Counted from the first letter of the stretch, positions 46,945-56,526 are shown. The stretch is 61,762 nt of DNA from Anaerolineae bacterium (GCA_016783285.1 JADHWW010000104.1:1-61762), one strand, 5' to 3'. The notes: generated from the sequence alone by a model not told the origin. Translations and numbers: made by a program.

Positions 46945-47793
46945 TCACATCTCATAATACGATGGCGTCAGCAGCCGCGCCAACGCCATCGTCAGTAGAT
47001 GCTCGTAGGCTGCCTGGCGGTCGAGCCGGCCTCCGGTCAGAGCGCCGATCGCGCCGCCGCCCTGCTTGGTGTTGTGCAGCCCCGTCAGCGCGTCCACTGC
47101 CAGCCCCAGTTCCGCCCCCTCCCGCGCATCCGCCGCCACGGACGGTGGGAGAAGCACGTTCTCCCCACCGGCGATGCCCACCACGCCATCGTCGCGCACG
47201 ACGGTACACCAGGCGCAGGTGAACACCCGGCCCTGCACCTCCAGCAGGCCGCCCTCGAAGCCGACTCCCAGCGTCGCGCCGCTCGTGCGTTGTGCCGCCT
47301 GCGCCCGATTGAGCGCGCCGCGCACCGTCTCCTCGTTGCCCCACGGCTGATGTGAGACGCCGCTTTCCACGGCCACCGGTTCCACGCTCACGTCTTTACC
47401 GTAGATGCGGCGCAGCACCGCAGTCGTGGCCGCGACCTTGACCGGGTTAGTCGAGCCAACGGCGGCTTTCACGTGACTTTTGCCGCTCGAAATCGTTTCT
47501 ACGAGGAAAATCCTCTGGTCGAACCTACCTCTCTCCCTCCGTTTTCGCTCTCGCGTCTCCTCGAGTTGGGATTGGCTGACGCCTTCGGCCGCGGCCAAGG
47601 CGTACACGACTTCGAGAATGTCGGCCAATTCTTCCACCTCGCCCGACTCACCAAATTCGGCGACTTCTTCTTGCAACTTTTTCCGCAGTTCCCGCCTGTA
47701 TGCGCCAGCGTCCAATATCTGGGTTACGGGTTTGTCGCCACGCTCGGTGATGATGTCGGGTATCCTGTCCCTAACCAGCTTGTTGTGTTTCAT
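46945..47793 (-). CDS. MazG-like nucleotide pyrophosphohydrolase fused to inosine/xanthosine triphosphatase
   Basis: The ATG at 47793, overlapping the preceding stop as ATGA, gives 282 residues. Residues 1 to about 95 form a MazG-like all-alpha NTP pyrophosphohydrolase (KHNKLVRDRIPDIITERGDK, LQEEVAEFGESG, EELADILEVVYALAA). Residues about 105-282 resemble the YjjX-type ITPase/XTPase (VKAAVGSTNPVKVAATTAVL, then ATLGVGFEGGLLEVQGRVFT). Both activities remove non-canonical nucleotides, so the fusion would be a two-domain sanitation enzyme. I do not recall this exact fusion being described. Confidence 0.85.
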   Translation of the reverse strand: MKHNKLVRDRIPDIITERGDKPVTQILDAGAYRRELRKKLQEEVAEFGESGEVEELADILEVVYALAAAEGVSQSQLEETRERKRRERGRFDQRIFLVETISSGKSHVKAAVGSTNPVKVAATTAVLRRIYGKDVSVEPVAVESGVSHQPWGNEETVRGALNRAQAAQRTSGATLGVGFEGGLLEVQGRVFTCAWCTVVRDDGVVGIAGGENVLLPPSVAADAREGAELGLAVDALTGLHNTKQGGGAIGALTGGRLDRQAAYEHLLTMALARLLTPSYYEM

Positions 47794-48044
47794 TGAAAAA
47801 GTTCCGCCAGTATGCTCCATCTTTCAAACTCCCGCGCTATTTCTTCGCTGCGCGCTTCCATGATCTTTTCTGGGCCGAGCATCACTGCCGAGGTCGGTGC
47901 GCCAGGGGAGATGGGCCTGACCTGCTCGGTGGCAATCCTGAAAGGAAAACTGACGTTCCGCACGTGCTCCGACTCGTCGGGAGCGATGAGCGCCCAGGCG
48001 ACGACGAAGCGGGCTGTTCTCCGTTCCGGCGGCACGTCCTTCAT
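47790..48044 (-). CDS. small protein of unknown function before the MazG-NTPase gene
   Basis: From the ATG at 48044 an 84-residue product reads MKDVPPERRTARFVVAWALI, then DESEHVRNVSFPFRIATEQV and EEIAREFERWSILAELFQ. I do not recognise a family. The frame remains open upstream to 48176, but that part is encoded by TTGGTAGA repeats (GNWETGRLVNWETG, TNLPIYQSTN) and is probably not native. No good ribosome-binding site precedes 48044, so it may be the 3' part of a gene cut by the repeat. It overlaps the MazG-NTPase start by 4 bases. Confidence 0.45.
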   Translation of the reverse strand: MKDVPPERRTARFVVAWALIAPDESEHVRNVSFPFRIATEQVRPISPGAPTSAVMLGPEKIMEARSEEIAREFERWSILAELFQ

Positions 48045-48055
48045 GCGCTCTAGCA

Positions 48056-48148
48056 CATTGGTAGATTGGTAAATTGGTAGATTGGTGACCAGTATCCCAG
48101 TTTCCCAATTTACCAATCTACCAGTTTCCCAATTTCCCAATTTACCAA
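48056..48148. repeat. TTGGTAGA minisatellite array, inverted arrangement
   Basis: TTGGTAGATTGGTAAATTGG on the left is mirrored by CCAATTTACCAATCTACC and CAGTTTCCC units on the right. It spans the 3' end of the GT39 gene and the 5' side of the next frame. Confidence 0.75.
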
Positions 48149-49863
48149 ACGCCATACAACCGCACCTGCAAGCCATAAAAGTCCCACTGGTCGAGCACGT
48201 CCAATTCCTCCTCCAGCGCCGGTGGGATCAGCCCCTGCGGGTCGGTGTACCAGTCGTGGCTGTAGACCAACCAGACCCGCTCGTGGTCCCGGATGAGTGC
48301 CCGCAGCCGGGGAAGATCATCTTCGGCCATCTTCGGTTCCAATATGCCCCGGTCGAATAGGTCCACCGGCACGCCGTGCTCGGCCACCGGGCGGTTGTAG
48401 ACTTGTCCCGAGCTCTGCCAAAGGGAACGGAAGTAGAAATCGAAAGGGATCTGCACCCAGGTCGCGTTGAACAGGATCAGGTCGTCGGGCTCCACCTGCT
48501 CTGCAACGAACGCGGCCGCGTCGTCCCACTGCTCCTTCTCGAAATGGGCATAGTACTCCCGCAGCGAGAGGCCATTGACCGTCAGCACCATCAGGGCGGC
48601 GGCCAGGATGTAGGGCCGGTAGCGCAACTGGCGTATGCCGGCAGCCAGCAGCAGGTAGAGCGGGAGCGAGGCCCAGATCAGCGTGCGGTCGTAAAAGATG
48701 GGCCGGCGCAGGCTGACCAGCCACTCGCCCACGAACGGTGTAAAGAACACGACGAGCAGAAGCGCGACGTGTGCCGGACGGCGGCGGAAGTGGACCAGTC
48801 CCAGTAGCACTAATCCTGCATACAGTCCCCACACTATCCAGACAGGCGACAACGTCAAAAAGTCGCTTAGGAAAGCCCCTACCACCCCAACGATTGTTCC
48901 CCAGGTGGGGGCAGATATCCAAAACTCGTGGTAAACGCGCACGCTCTGGGTGACGAAGGAGACGAGCCAGGGACTCCATAGCAGGAACACGCCTGCCTGG
49001 GCCAGGAGCCAGTTGCGCAGAAGGAGTGTGGGGGTGTGGGAGTGTGGGGGATGATGTCTTCGTGTCACAAGTAAACCTAGGGTGAAGAGGTTGGTGGCGA
49101 TGGGGAAGAAGACTGCGGTGTTGTGGCTCAGCAAAGTCGCCGTCGTGAAGATGATATAGCCCAGCCAGGCCAGGTCGGTCTCGATGGCCTGCAGCGGCAG
49201 CCAGCGGCGGCGGGTGGGGGCGCTGACCCAGCCAGCGGTTTCCCGGAAATCCCGTCCGTAGCCTGTCGTTTCTGGGAGTGCCTCTCGCTCGGCGGTGCGG
49301 CCGGCTCGCCAGGCCTGCCAAAAGTCCACGAACTGCTGGCCCAGCGGCGTCTCAGCCGAGCGCGGGTCGGTGAGCAAGCGTGCCAGCGCGTACAGCGCCA
49401 GCGAGACATTTAGCGCCAGCAGCGTGTACATGCGCGTCTCCTGGGCGAAGCGCACGTGGAAGGGGGAGACGGCCAGGAGCAACGCGGCGAGGAGGCCCAC
49501 TTTGTCGTCGCCGGTCAGTCGGCGGCCTAGCAGGTAGATTACGGGAATAGTTAGCGTGCCGAGCAGTGCAGAGAGCGCTCGCACGGTGGCAGCGTTGTCA
49601 CCAAACTTTATCCAGAAGTGGAGCAGCGTGTAGTAGAGCGGTGGGTGCTGATCAATGCGGACCAGCCACGAGAGCATCTCCCCCACGGGCTGCCAGCCCA
49701 TCCAGATGCTGAATGCCTCGTCGAGCCACAGACACTTGCTGCCGATTTGAAACAGACGCAAGATAGCGCCTGTGACGGTGACGGCGAACAGCAGGGCCAA
49801 TTTCAGATTTGGTGATTTCAGGTTCACAGATTTATCGAGTGGAACGATCGGCACCCCGACCAT
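48142..49863 (-). CDS. GT39-like membrane glycosyltransferase
   Basis: A 573-residue polytopic protein with 10 or more membrane helices. The first extracytoplasmic loop has the acidic GT39/PMT motif KCLWLDEAFSIWMGWQPVGE, followed by IDQHPPLYYTLLHFWIKFGD. Further in come RFAQETRMYTLLALNVSLAL and a C-terminal soluble part. The family moves sugars from polyprenyl-phosphate donors to lipids or proteins at the membrane. Residues about 11-21 (KSVNLKSPNLK) are encoded by a degenerate copy of the AT-rich dispersed repeat. Confidence 0.85.
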   Translation of the reverse strand: MVGVPIVPLDKSVNLKSPNLKLALLFAVTVTGAILRLFQIGSKCLWLDEAFSIWMGWQPVGEMLSWLVRIDQHPPLYYTLLHFWIKFGDNAATVRALSALLGTLTIPVIYLLGRRLTGDDKVGLLAALLLAVSPFHVRFAQETRMYTLLALNVSLALYALARLLTDPRSAETPLGQQFVDFWQAWRAGRTAEREALPETTGYGRDFRETAGWVSAPTRRRWLPLQAIETDLAWLGYIIFTTATLLSHNTAVFFPIATNLFTLGLLVTRRHHPPHSHTPTLLLRNWLLAQAGVFLLWSPWLVSFVTQSVRVYHEFWISAPTWGTIVGVVGAFLSDFLTLSPVWIVWGLYAGLVLLGLVHFRRRPAHVALLLVVFFTPFVGEWLVSLRRPIFYDRTLIWASLPLYLLLAAGIRQLRYRPYILAAALMVLTVNGLSLREYYAHFEKEQWDDAAAFVAEQVEPDDLILFNATWVQIPFDFYFRSLWQSSGQVYNRPVAEHGVPVDLFDRGILEPKMAEDDLPRLRALIRDHERVWLVYSHDWYTDPQGLIPPALEEELDVLDQWDFYGLQVRLYGVW

Positions 49864-49890
49864 CCGTGGTCGGCCCGGTCTTATCCTCCG

Positions 49891-52203
49891 TCACTGTCCC
49901 GCGGCCGCTTGCAGGGCAGCCATGAATTTCCGAGTCTCGGCGTTGGAAGGCAGAAAGAAGGCATTGTTGTCTGTGACCAACGGGCCAGGGCCGACGTAGG
50001 TAACCAGTGTATCCTCATCCCAAACCAGATAGCCGAGGATCACGTCTGGCGGCCCCAGGTCATCCCGGACGATCTGGTTGTCCACGGCACGGGCCAGCGC
50101 GTTCGTTAGCCTCTCTTCTGTCATCCGTTGTGGCGTAGCCACCAGGAAAGTATGGCTGCCGCCGGTATACCATAGTGTAGCGTGGGGAAACACACTGTGG
50201 AACGTGCGGATGATGCTCTTATAGTCCGCCTCAGCCAAGCTGTGGAACGGCAGCCATTGCACGAACACGCTATCAGGAGAGAGCCGCTGTTGCACTAACT
50301 CGTAGAATTCGCGTGTGAACAGCGCCCAACTGCTGGCATTGGATGGGTGAGTGGCATCCGTGGTGACGATGTCGTACCGTTCATCAGTTTGCAGCAAAAA
50401 GTTACGCGCGTCCTCCACCCGTAGGTGCAACCGGGGACTGTGCAACACGTTGTAGTTTTCCTCCCAATATATGTGGGCTGCCTCGATCATCTCCGGGGAC
50501 AGGTCCACGGCATCAATCACCGGGATGTTGTGCGTGTCTAACGAGCCGGTGGCGATGCCATTGCCAAAGCTGAGTACCAGCGCGTTGCGGGCCTCTGGTC
50601 GCAGCAAAGGCGGCAAGTGACCCAGCAGGCGAAAGGCCCGCATGCTGACCTCGTCGGTGGGCACCTCAATGCGACCATTGACAAAAGAGATTTTGAAATC
50701 ATGTTCAGCCACGTCAAAGACCGCCACGGTGGTCTCCACGCCTTCTTCGTAAAAGACCAGGTGTTCCGACGGCCCTTCCCGGAAGCCCAGGTAGAGACCA
50801 GGAGGCATCACCAGCGTGGCGATCAGGGCCAGCCCCAGGACAGGTAGCGGCGCCCAACGCGCTCGCGGTCGCGCGCGGCCGGCCAGCCACATCGCCCCTG
50901 CCCCCAGCGCCAGGTTCACGGCCGATAGGGCCAGCGACGTGTTGCGCAGCCCCAGCAGCGGCACCAGCAGGAAACCGGGAACCAGGGACCCCAGAATCGA
51001 TCCCACGGTGTTCAACGCGTTGACCGTCCCTATGCGCTCCCCTACCTCTTCTGTCTGCTCGCAGGTGTACAAGCTGCTGACCACCGGAAAGAGCATGCCG
51101 ATCAGTAGCGTGGGCGGGAACAGGGTGATAAAGGCCAGCAACATCTCGTACAGAATTTCCCGGGCGACGGTATACCCTCCGAATACATCTTCGAGCGTGA
51201 GGGCAGGGAGCCGGGCGAAAACGAACAAAGCCACGATAGCCAGCAGGCCGATGCCCATCTGCAACGCACCGAACTCGACCAGTGAGACCTGATGACGACG
51301 TACCCACCACGTGCCCAACGCGCCGCCCACTGTCAGCCCGACCAGAAAGACGGTCAGCATTAGCGAAAACGAATAGACGGCGTGCAGTGTGTGGATAGAC
51401 AGAATGCGCGCCCACACCACTTCGTACCCCAGGGCAACGAAACCGGAAAGCGCGTAGCCGACCATTACGTAGCGTAGTAATCGGCTCTGGTGGGAAGAGG
51501 GAGCAACCGTCGCGCGAGATGGTCGGCGCCGCCCCCGGCGACGCGGACGTGAAGTAGATGCAGGCGCAGGCTCTTTAACTACCGCTGACCGCCACGATTG
51601 TCCCAGCCAGAATGCACCGCCGGCCACCAGCAGGTTCAACGCGGCCCCCAGGAAGATGGTCTCTCTCAGCCCCAGCAGCCGAATGAGGAACAGGCCGGTG
51701 GACAGGCAGCCCAACACGGCTCCGGCGGTATTGGCCGCGTACAACTGCCCCACATCGCCCCCCACCTGTCCCTGCCGGGAGGCGTAGACACGGCTCATCA
51801 CAGGCAGCGTGGCGCCGATCAGCAGGGTGGGGGGGGTGAGTACCAGGATCGAGAGGACGAGTCGCAAGAGGGTAAGCGTTCCCAGCCCTGGGTGCAACGC
51901 GCGAGCCGCCACCGCGTAAAGACCATTCAAAGACGTAAGCACAAAGGGAGAGAGTATAGCCAGTAGAGCGACGCCAATTTGCAAGGCAGCATAAACGGGC
52001 AGCGGACGCCCAACTTTGTCAATCCGCCGCCCCAACAGATAACTACCCAGCGCTATTCCCCCCATGTAAGCAGCCAGCACGGTGCTGTAGGCATAGACGC
52101 TGACGCCGAAAGTGAGGGAGGCCTGGCGTACCCAGGCGATTTCATAGATCAGGCCGCTGATGCCTGAAAAGAAGAATAAAATCAATGGAAAATACCGTCG
52201 CAT
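49891..52203 (-). CDS. fused membrane / spermidine-synthase-like protein
   Basis: The ATG at 52203 (MRRYFPLILFFFSGISGLIY) gives 770 residues; a TTG at 52236 would add 11. The first 500 or so residues form about 14 helices in two related halves, as in MFS-like spermidine-synthase fusions (EIAWVRQASLTFGVSVYAYS and YEVVWARILSIHTLHAVYSF). The C-terminal 280 residues have a SAM-type fold (LVLSFGNGIATG, VIDAVDLSPEMIEAA, DARNFLLQTDERYDIVTTDA). Polyamine synthesis or aminopropyl transfer coupled to the membrane is possible, but such fusions remain poorly defined. Confidence 0.82.
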   Translation of the reverse strand: MRRYFPLILFFFSGISGLIYEIAWVRQASLTFGVSVYAYSTVLAAYMGGIALGSYLLGRRIDKVGRPLPVYAALQIGVALLAILSPFVLTSLNGLYAVAARALHPGLGTLTLLRLVLSILVLTPPTLLIGATLPVMSRVYASRQGQVGGDVGQLYAANTAGAVLGCLSTGLFLIRLLGLRETIFLGAALNLLVAGGAFWLGQSWRSAVVKEPAPASTSRPRRRGRRRPSRATVAPSSHQSRLLRYVMVGYALSGFVALGYEVVWARILSIHTLHAVYSFSLMLTVFLVGLTVGGALGTWWVRRHQVSLVEFGALQMGIGLLAIVALFVFARLPALTLEDVFGGYTVAREILYEMLLAFITLFPPTLLIGMLFPVVSSLYTCEQTEEVGERIGTVNALNTVGSILGSLVPGFLLVPLLGLRNTSLALSAVNLALGAGAMWLAGRARPRARWAPLPVLGLALIATLVMPPGLYLGFREGPSEHLVFYEEGVETTVAVFDVAEHDFKISFVNGRIEVPTDEVSMRAFRLLGHLPPLLRPEARNALVLSFGNGIATGSLDTHNIPVIDAVDLSPEMIEAAHIYWEENYNVLHSPRLHLRVEDARNFLLQTDERYDIVTTDATHPSNASSWALFTREFYELVQQRLSPDSVFVQWLPFHSLAEADYKSIIRTFHSVFPHATLWYTGGSHTFLVATPQRMTEERLTNALARAVDNQIVRDDLGPPDVILGYLVWDEDTLVTYVGPGPLVTDNNAFFLPSNAETRKFMAALQAAAGQ

Positions 52204-52239
52204 CGGTAATATCCCGAGCTTTCGTGAGCCAAACAACGA

Positions 52240-52301
52240 GGGCGGGCAAAGCGGCGCAGCCCGTTAGCATCGAGATGCTGTCGCGCCTGCTCTGCCCGCC
52301 C
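52240..52301 (-). terminator. nested hairpin terminator after the sugar-binding protein gene
   Basis: GGGCGGGCA (52240-52248) pairs with TGCCCGCCC (52293-52301). Inside it AGCATC-GA-GATGCT (52266-52279) makes a second hairpin, and parts of the arms between also pair (GCGC with GCGC). It lies between the substrate-binding protein stop and the next minus-strand gene. Confidence 0.7.
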
Positions 52302-52348
52302 TTCACGTCAGGCGGCAGATGGGCGTTCACCCATCCGTCCGCTCTTTA

Positions 52349-53779
52349 CTAGAACTCGTGCCCTTCTTCCTCGGCGATCTTGCCCAGGGCGTCGTTCAGG
52401 TCTGCCTCGAGCTGTGGCAGCACGTCGGCGGCCTTGGCGTCCGGGGTGTTGAAAAAGTCGCCCAGGGAGTTGCCCCAGATCTCGTTCAACTGGTCCCAGC
52501 GCACCAACAGGTGGTTGCTGGATTCAAAGCCGTACTTGAAGGCGCCCTGGTACACTTCTTTCACGTCCGCCGGGTCCATGCAAGAGTACTGCTCGAACCA
52601 CTCTTCTTGGAGTTTCTTCTGGGTGGGCGGTACGTTACCGGCCTGCATGTAGGTGCGGGCGTTATCCTCGCGGATCAGGAACTTGACGAACGTCCAGGCG
52701 TCCTCCAGTTCCTGGCCCTCCAGGCCGCGGGTGATGACCCACGGGTCGGTGTAAATCACGGCGCGTTCCTTCGCGTCCGGCGAGCCCCAGGGAATTGGGG
52801 CCACGCCCCAGCAAAAGCCCTCCTCTGCCTCAGTGTCGATGTTGGTGGAAAATACCCACCAGCCCCAACCACCCTTCTCATGCATTGCCACGTGACCACT
52901 CTCAAAGCTACCGCCGAGTTGGCTCAGCGCCTCGCTGGCTGCGGCGTCCGGCTGGACCTTGTGGACGTAGAGCAGGTCGTGGTGCGCCTGGTAGGCGTCA
53001 ATGACCGCCGGATCCGTCAGGTCAATGGACTGGGCAAAGCCGGTCTCGTAGGTGCCCTCCGGCCAGACGAACTTGCCAAAGATCATGGCCGGCCCCTCGA
53101 TGTTCTGACGGTCCTCGATCCACCCGTACTGCGCTTTGAGGGGATCGCCATAGTCGTGGGTCAACTGTTTGCCTATTTCTACCGCAGCATCCCACGTCCA
53201 GCTCTTGTCGTCCCAGTCGGTGGTGGGATAGGGAATGCCGGCCTCGTCGAACAGTTCCATGTTGTAGAACACATAGCTGCCAGTGGTCAGGAAGGGCAGG
53301 CCCCAGATCTTTCCTTCAGACTTGTAGATCTCTAGCACCTCGGGGATAAAAACACTCAGGTCCACGTTGTCCCTCTCAATGAGCGGGGTCAGGTCCATGA
53401 TCAGGCCGCGGGCGCGGTCGCTGGCAAAGCCGTCGCCGCCCCAGTTGGTGGACCAGACGTGCAGCGGCTCACCGGCGGCGATCATCGCCTCGCGCTTCAG
53501 GGCGATGTCAGGCTGGTCAATGATCATCAGGTTGACCTTGATGTCCGGGGTTTCCTTCTCAAAGGCCGGGATGACGATGTCCTGCTCCCAGGGGTTCTCC
53601 GTGGGGTTGGTACGAACCATCCACACGATCTCGCGCGGTTCTTCTGCCGCCGGCGCTGCTGGCTCCTCGCCGCCCGCTGGCTCTTCCGTTGCTGTCGGCC
53701 CGCATGCGGTGAGCGCCAGGAAAGAGACCAAAAGCACACCCAGAATCCGCCACGCGAGACCCATACGTCGCTTGAACAT
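52349..53779 (-). CDS. ABC transporter sugar-binding lipoprotein
   Basis: A 476-residue extracellular solute-binding protein (family 1 type). It has a lipoprotein signal with lipobox (LGVLLVSFLALTAC) and an A/E/P-rich linker. The mature domain reads IVWMVRTNPTENPWEQDIVI, then YKSEGKIWGLPFLTTGSYVF and WVFSTNIDTEAEEGFCWGVA. It captures a saccharide for the two permeases encoded just upstream. The ATPase component (MsmX/UgpC-like) is not in the window and is presumably shared. The gene is last in the minus-strand operon, before a hairpin. Confidence 0.94.
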   Translation of the reverse strand: MFKRRMGLAWRILGVLLVSFLALTACGPTATEEPAGGEEPAAPAAEEPREIVWMVRTNPTENPWEQDIVIPAFEKETPDIKVNLMIIDQPDIALKREAMIAAGEPLHVWSTNWGGDGFASDRARGLIMDLTPLIERDNVDLSVFIPEVLEIYKSEGKIWGLPFLTTGSYVFYNMELFDEAGIPYPTTDWDDKSWTWDAAVEIGKQLTHDYGDPLKAQYGWIEDRQNIEGPAMIFGKFVWPEGTYETGFAQSIDLTDPAVIDAYQAHHDLLYVHKVQPDAAASEALSQLGGSFESGHVAMHEKGGWGWWVFSTNIDTEAEEGFCWGVAPIPWGSPDAKERAVIYTDPWVITRGLEGQELEDAWTFVKFLIREDNARTYMQAGNVPPTQKKLQEEWFEQYSCMDPADVKEVYQGAFKYGFESSNHLLVRWDQLNEIWGNSLGDFFNTPDAKAADVLPQLEADLNDALGKIAEEEGHEF

Positions 53780-53923
53780 TTCTATTTCCTCCTGTTGTCT
53801 TGTATCAGATTGTCGTCGTACGCCGACGACGCACGCGCTGACGATGCGTCAGCTTACCGAACAAAGACTGGCCAAGTAGTTTTATTTTTTTCATCACCTC
53901 CTCGATCAACCTGCCATTACCGA

Positions 53924-54808
53924 CTAGCCCTTCACACCGCTGATGACAATGCCCTGGATAAAGTAGCGCTGAAAGACAAAGAACACCACCACGCACGGCA
54001 GAATGACGACCAGGGAGGCCGCCATCAGCCAGTGCCAGGGCGTGCCACCAAAGGGCGCGCGGAACATGGAGAGTCCCAGGGAAAGCGTGAAATTTTCGTT
54101 GTAGCTCAAATAGATCAGGGGGCCCTGGTAGTTGCGCCAGTGCCACATGAACGACATGATGGCCACCGCTCCCAACGCCGGCTTGGACATTGGCAGGATG
54201 ATGCGCCACCAGATGCCCAGGTAGGAAGCGCCATCAATGATGGCCGCCTCGTCGTACTCTCTGGGTATCCCCATGTAAAACTGGCGCAGCATAAAGATCA
54301 GATACGCGCTTCCAAACCAGCCCGGTACGATCAGTGGCTTGAACGAGTTGGTCCAGCCGATCTTGGAGAACAGGACGTAGGTTGGAATGAGGGTCACTTC
54401 AGCAGGCAGCATCATCGTGGCCAACATCAGCATGAACAGGGCGTTGCGCAGGGGAGATCGCAAACGGGCAAAGCCAAAGGCGATGAACGAGCAAGAAAGT
54501 GTCTCGCCCAGCACTACCCAGAACACGTACCAGACCGTGTTCTTGAGATACAGGGCGAACGGGTTAAAAGTCAACGCCTCCTGATAGTTGACCCACTGCA
54601 ACTCTTTGGGAACCCATATCGGTGGCATAGCCAATGTCTCCGTCCGCGTCTTGAGCGACGTAGACAGCATCCAACCAATCGGGAAGAGGATCACTCCGAG
54701 ACCCAGGAGAATGAGAATCATCGCAGCGACGATGGTAAATTTCTCCTGGAATGTCTTGCTCCTGAAAAGGCTGGGCTGGCTTGGTAGCGTTGTTGTTCGG
54801 TCTGCCAT
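53924..54808 (-). CDS. carbohydrate ABC transporter permease (MalG-like)
   Basis: A 294-residue membrane protein with six helices and the EAA loop EYDEAAIIDGASYLGIWWRI. The N-terminus reads KFTIVAAMILILLGLGVILF. It pairs with the MalF-like permease encoded 29 bases upstream and delivers sugar received from the 52349 lipoprotein. A gap of 140 bases with GACG-rich repeats (53815-53860) separates it from the binding-protein gene. Confidence 0.94.
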   Translation of the reverse strand: MADRTTTLPSQPSLFRSKTFQEKFTIVAAMILILLGLGVILFPIGWMLSTSLKTRTETLAMPPIWVPKELQWVNYQEALTFNPFALYLKNTVWYVFWVVLGETLSCSFIAFGFARLRSPLRNALFMLMLATMMLPAEVTLIPTYVLFSKIGWTNSFKPLIVPGWFGSAYLIFMLRQFYMGIPREYDEAAIIDGASYLGIWWRIILPMSKPALGAVAIMSFMWHWRNYQGPLIYLSYNENFTLSLGLSMFRAPFGGTPWHWLMAASLVVILPCVVVFFVFQRYFIQGIVISGVKG

Positions 54809-54837
54809 AGTTCACTCCTTTTTATCCAATACCAACA

Positions 54838-55794
54838 TCATAGCACATCCTCTTCGCCGGCTGACTCGTAATAGACAGTCTCCCGGGAGACGCGCAAGGA
54901 AATGAGCGTCAACGCCAGGATGACGATAAACAGCACCCATGCCTGGGCGGAGGCAAAGCCAAAGCGATAGCGGCGGAAGGCGTTCAAATAGAGATACAGC
55001 ACGTAGAACATCGAAGCGTAATTAGGGCCACCGACTGCTCCCGTCGAGGAAATCACGTATGCCTGGGTAAAGACCCGGAAAGCGCCGATGATGCCGGTGA
55101 TGAACGTGAACAGGATGACGGGGGAGATCATGGGTAACGTCACGTTGCGAAACTTTTGCCAGGAATTGGCCCCATCAATGGTGGCGGCATCGTACAGGGC
55201 GGTCGGCACACCCTGCAACGCAGATAGGTAGATGAGCATGGAACCGCCAAATGACCACAGGCTCAATATCACGTGACCCGGAACGACCCACGTTGTATCA
55301 AAGAACCATCCGGGTCCGCTGATGCCCAGGGGGATAACACCGCTGGGCCCCACGAACCAGGCGATCAGGTAGTTCACAATGCCAAAGGTAGGGTTCAGCA
55401 ACCACTGGAATAACAGCGCCACCGACACGCCCGTGACCAGGGAGGGCAAATAGTACAATGTTCGAAATACGCCCAGGAAGGGTACTTTTTGATTCAACAG
55501 CATCGCCAGACCCAGGGCAAACAGGATGCCCAACGGCACGGTCAAGACGGTATAGATGGTGGAAACTTGAAGGGACTTGTAGAAAATGCGATCCTGAAAC
55601 ATATCTACGTAATTTTCAATACCCATCCACTCTGGTGGGTTGGCCACGTTGTACCGGGTAAAACTCAGGTAGAGAGAGGCGATAATCGGACCACCGGTAA
55701 AAAGAAGGAGACCGATGAGCCACGGGGAGATAAAGATATAGGACCAGATAGCCTCTTTCTTGGCCAACTTTCCTTTAGGCAAAATTTTGATCAT
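54838..55794 (-). CDS. carbohydrate ABC transporter permease (MalF-like)
   Basis: The ATG at 55794 follows AAGGAG; the frame is open to 55887 but that part is not family-like. The 318-residue protein has six helices (WSYIFISPWLIGLLLFTGGP) and the EAA loop ALYDAATIDGANSWQKFRNV. It is the first transport gene after the truncated LacI regulator, with a -10-like GATAAAAT on the minus strand near 55845. Together with the next two genes it forms a CUT1-type sugar importer. Confidence 0.93.
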   Translation of the reverse strand: MIKILPKGKLAKKEAIWSYIFISPWLIGLLLFTGGPIIASLYLSFTRYNVANPPEWMGIENYVDMFQDRIFYKSLQVSTIYTVLTVPLGILFALGLAMLLNQKVPFLGVFRTLYYLPSLVTGVSVALLFQWLLNPTFGIVNYLIAWFVGPSGVIPLGISGPGWFFDTTWVVPGHVILSLWSFGGSMLIYLSALQGVPTALYDAATIDGANSWQKFRNVTLPMISPVILFTFITGIIGAFRVFTQAYVISSTGAVGGPNYASMFYVLYLYLNAFRRYRFGFASAQAWVLFIVILALTLISLRVSRETVYYESAGEEDVL

Positions 55795-55956
55795 CCCACT
55801 ACTCCTTATACATAGATTTTGCTGCCAGACAACTTTTTGCCAAATTTTATCACGAATGGCACGAATACGCAAACTTGCGAATTCCATCGAATGACAAATA
55901 GTGACCTGCTAACGATTGAAAGAATCCACCAGACTGCGCACGCGACCGAAGCACGC

Positions 55957-56433
55957 TCAATTAACCTGACTTCCACGATGGTTTTGACGACCGGCCGATC
56001 CGGGGTGTTGAGCCGATGTTACTATGGACTCGATCACTCCCTGGGGAATTGCCCTCATCAGGACAATCCCGCTGATGCGCTCGTCATTAACCAATGCCGG
56101 CAAGGAGCGGAGTCGCCCATTGACGATATCCAGCGTACTGAAGGAGTTGATCTGAAACTCGTGGCAGGTTTGTTCAATGGCGTGGAAAACATCCGCGTAG
56201 AACGGGTTTGTCCTCAGAGATTTCCCCATGGGACGGATCAACAAACCCAGGTGAGTGACAGTAGAAGTGGAGAGAGGTAAACGTTTGGGGGAAGCGTAGC
56301 CCAATTCCTGGGCCACAGCAAGGACGTGCTGGCGTGTTTCTTCACTCACACCGGGCTTGTTGTTGAACACCCGGAAGACAGTTCCGATGGAGACCTCCGC
56401 CTTGTGAGCAACCTGACGAATGGTAGCCAACAC
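55957..56433 (-). pseudogene. C-terminally truncated LacI-family regulator
   Basis: The N-terminus is an intact LacI helix-turn-helix with hinge (ATIRQVAHKAEVSIGTVFRV, FNNKPGVSEETRQHVLAVAQ). Family sequence continues to about residue 125 (RISGIVLMRAIPQGVIESIV), after which the frame leaves the family and stops at residue 158. Normal LacI proteins have 330-350 residues, so most of the effector-binding and dimerisation domain is lost. A DNA-binding fragment could still be made. It most likely once controlled the sugar ABC operon directly downstream. Confidence 0.75.
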
Positions 56434-56526
56434 GCCCCCTTCGATACGCTGGTTTCGATACGCTTCGCTACTCCAAGTCGCTACTCAGGGCAAGTCGCTT
56501 TGGTGGATGTTTACTAAGGAATGAGA

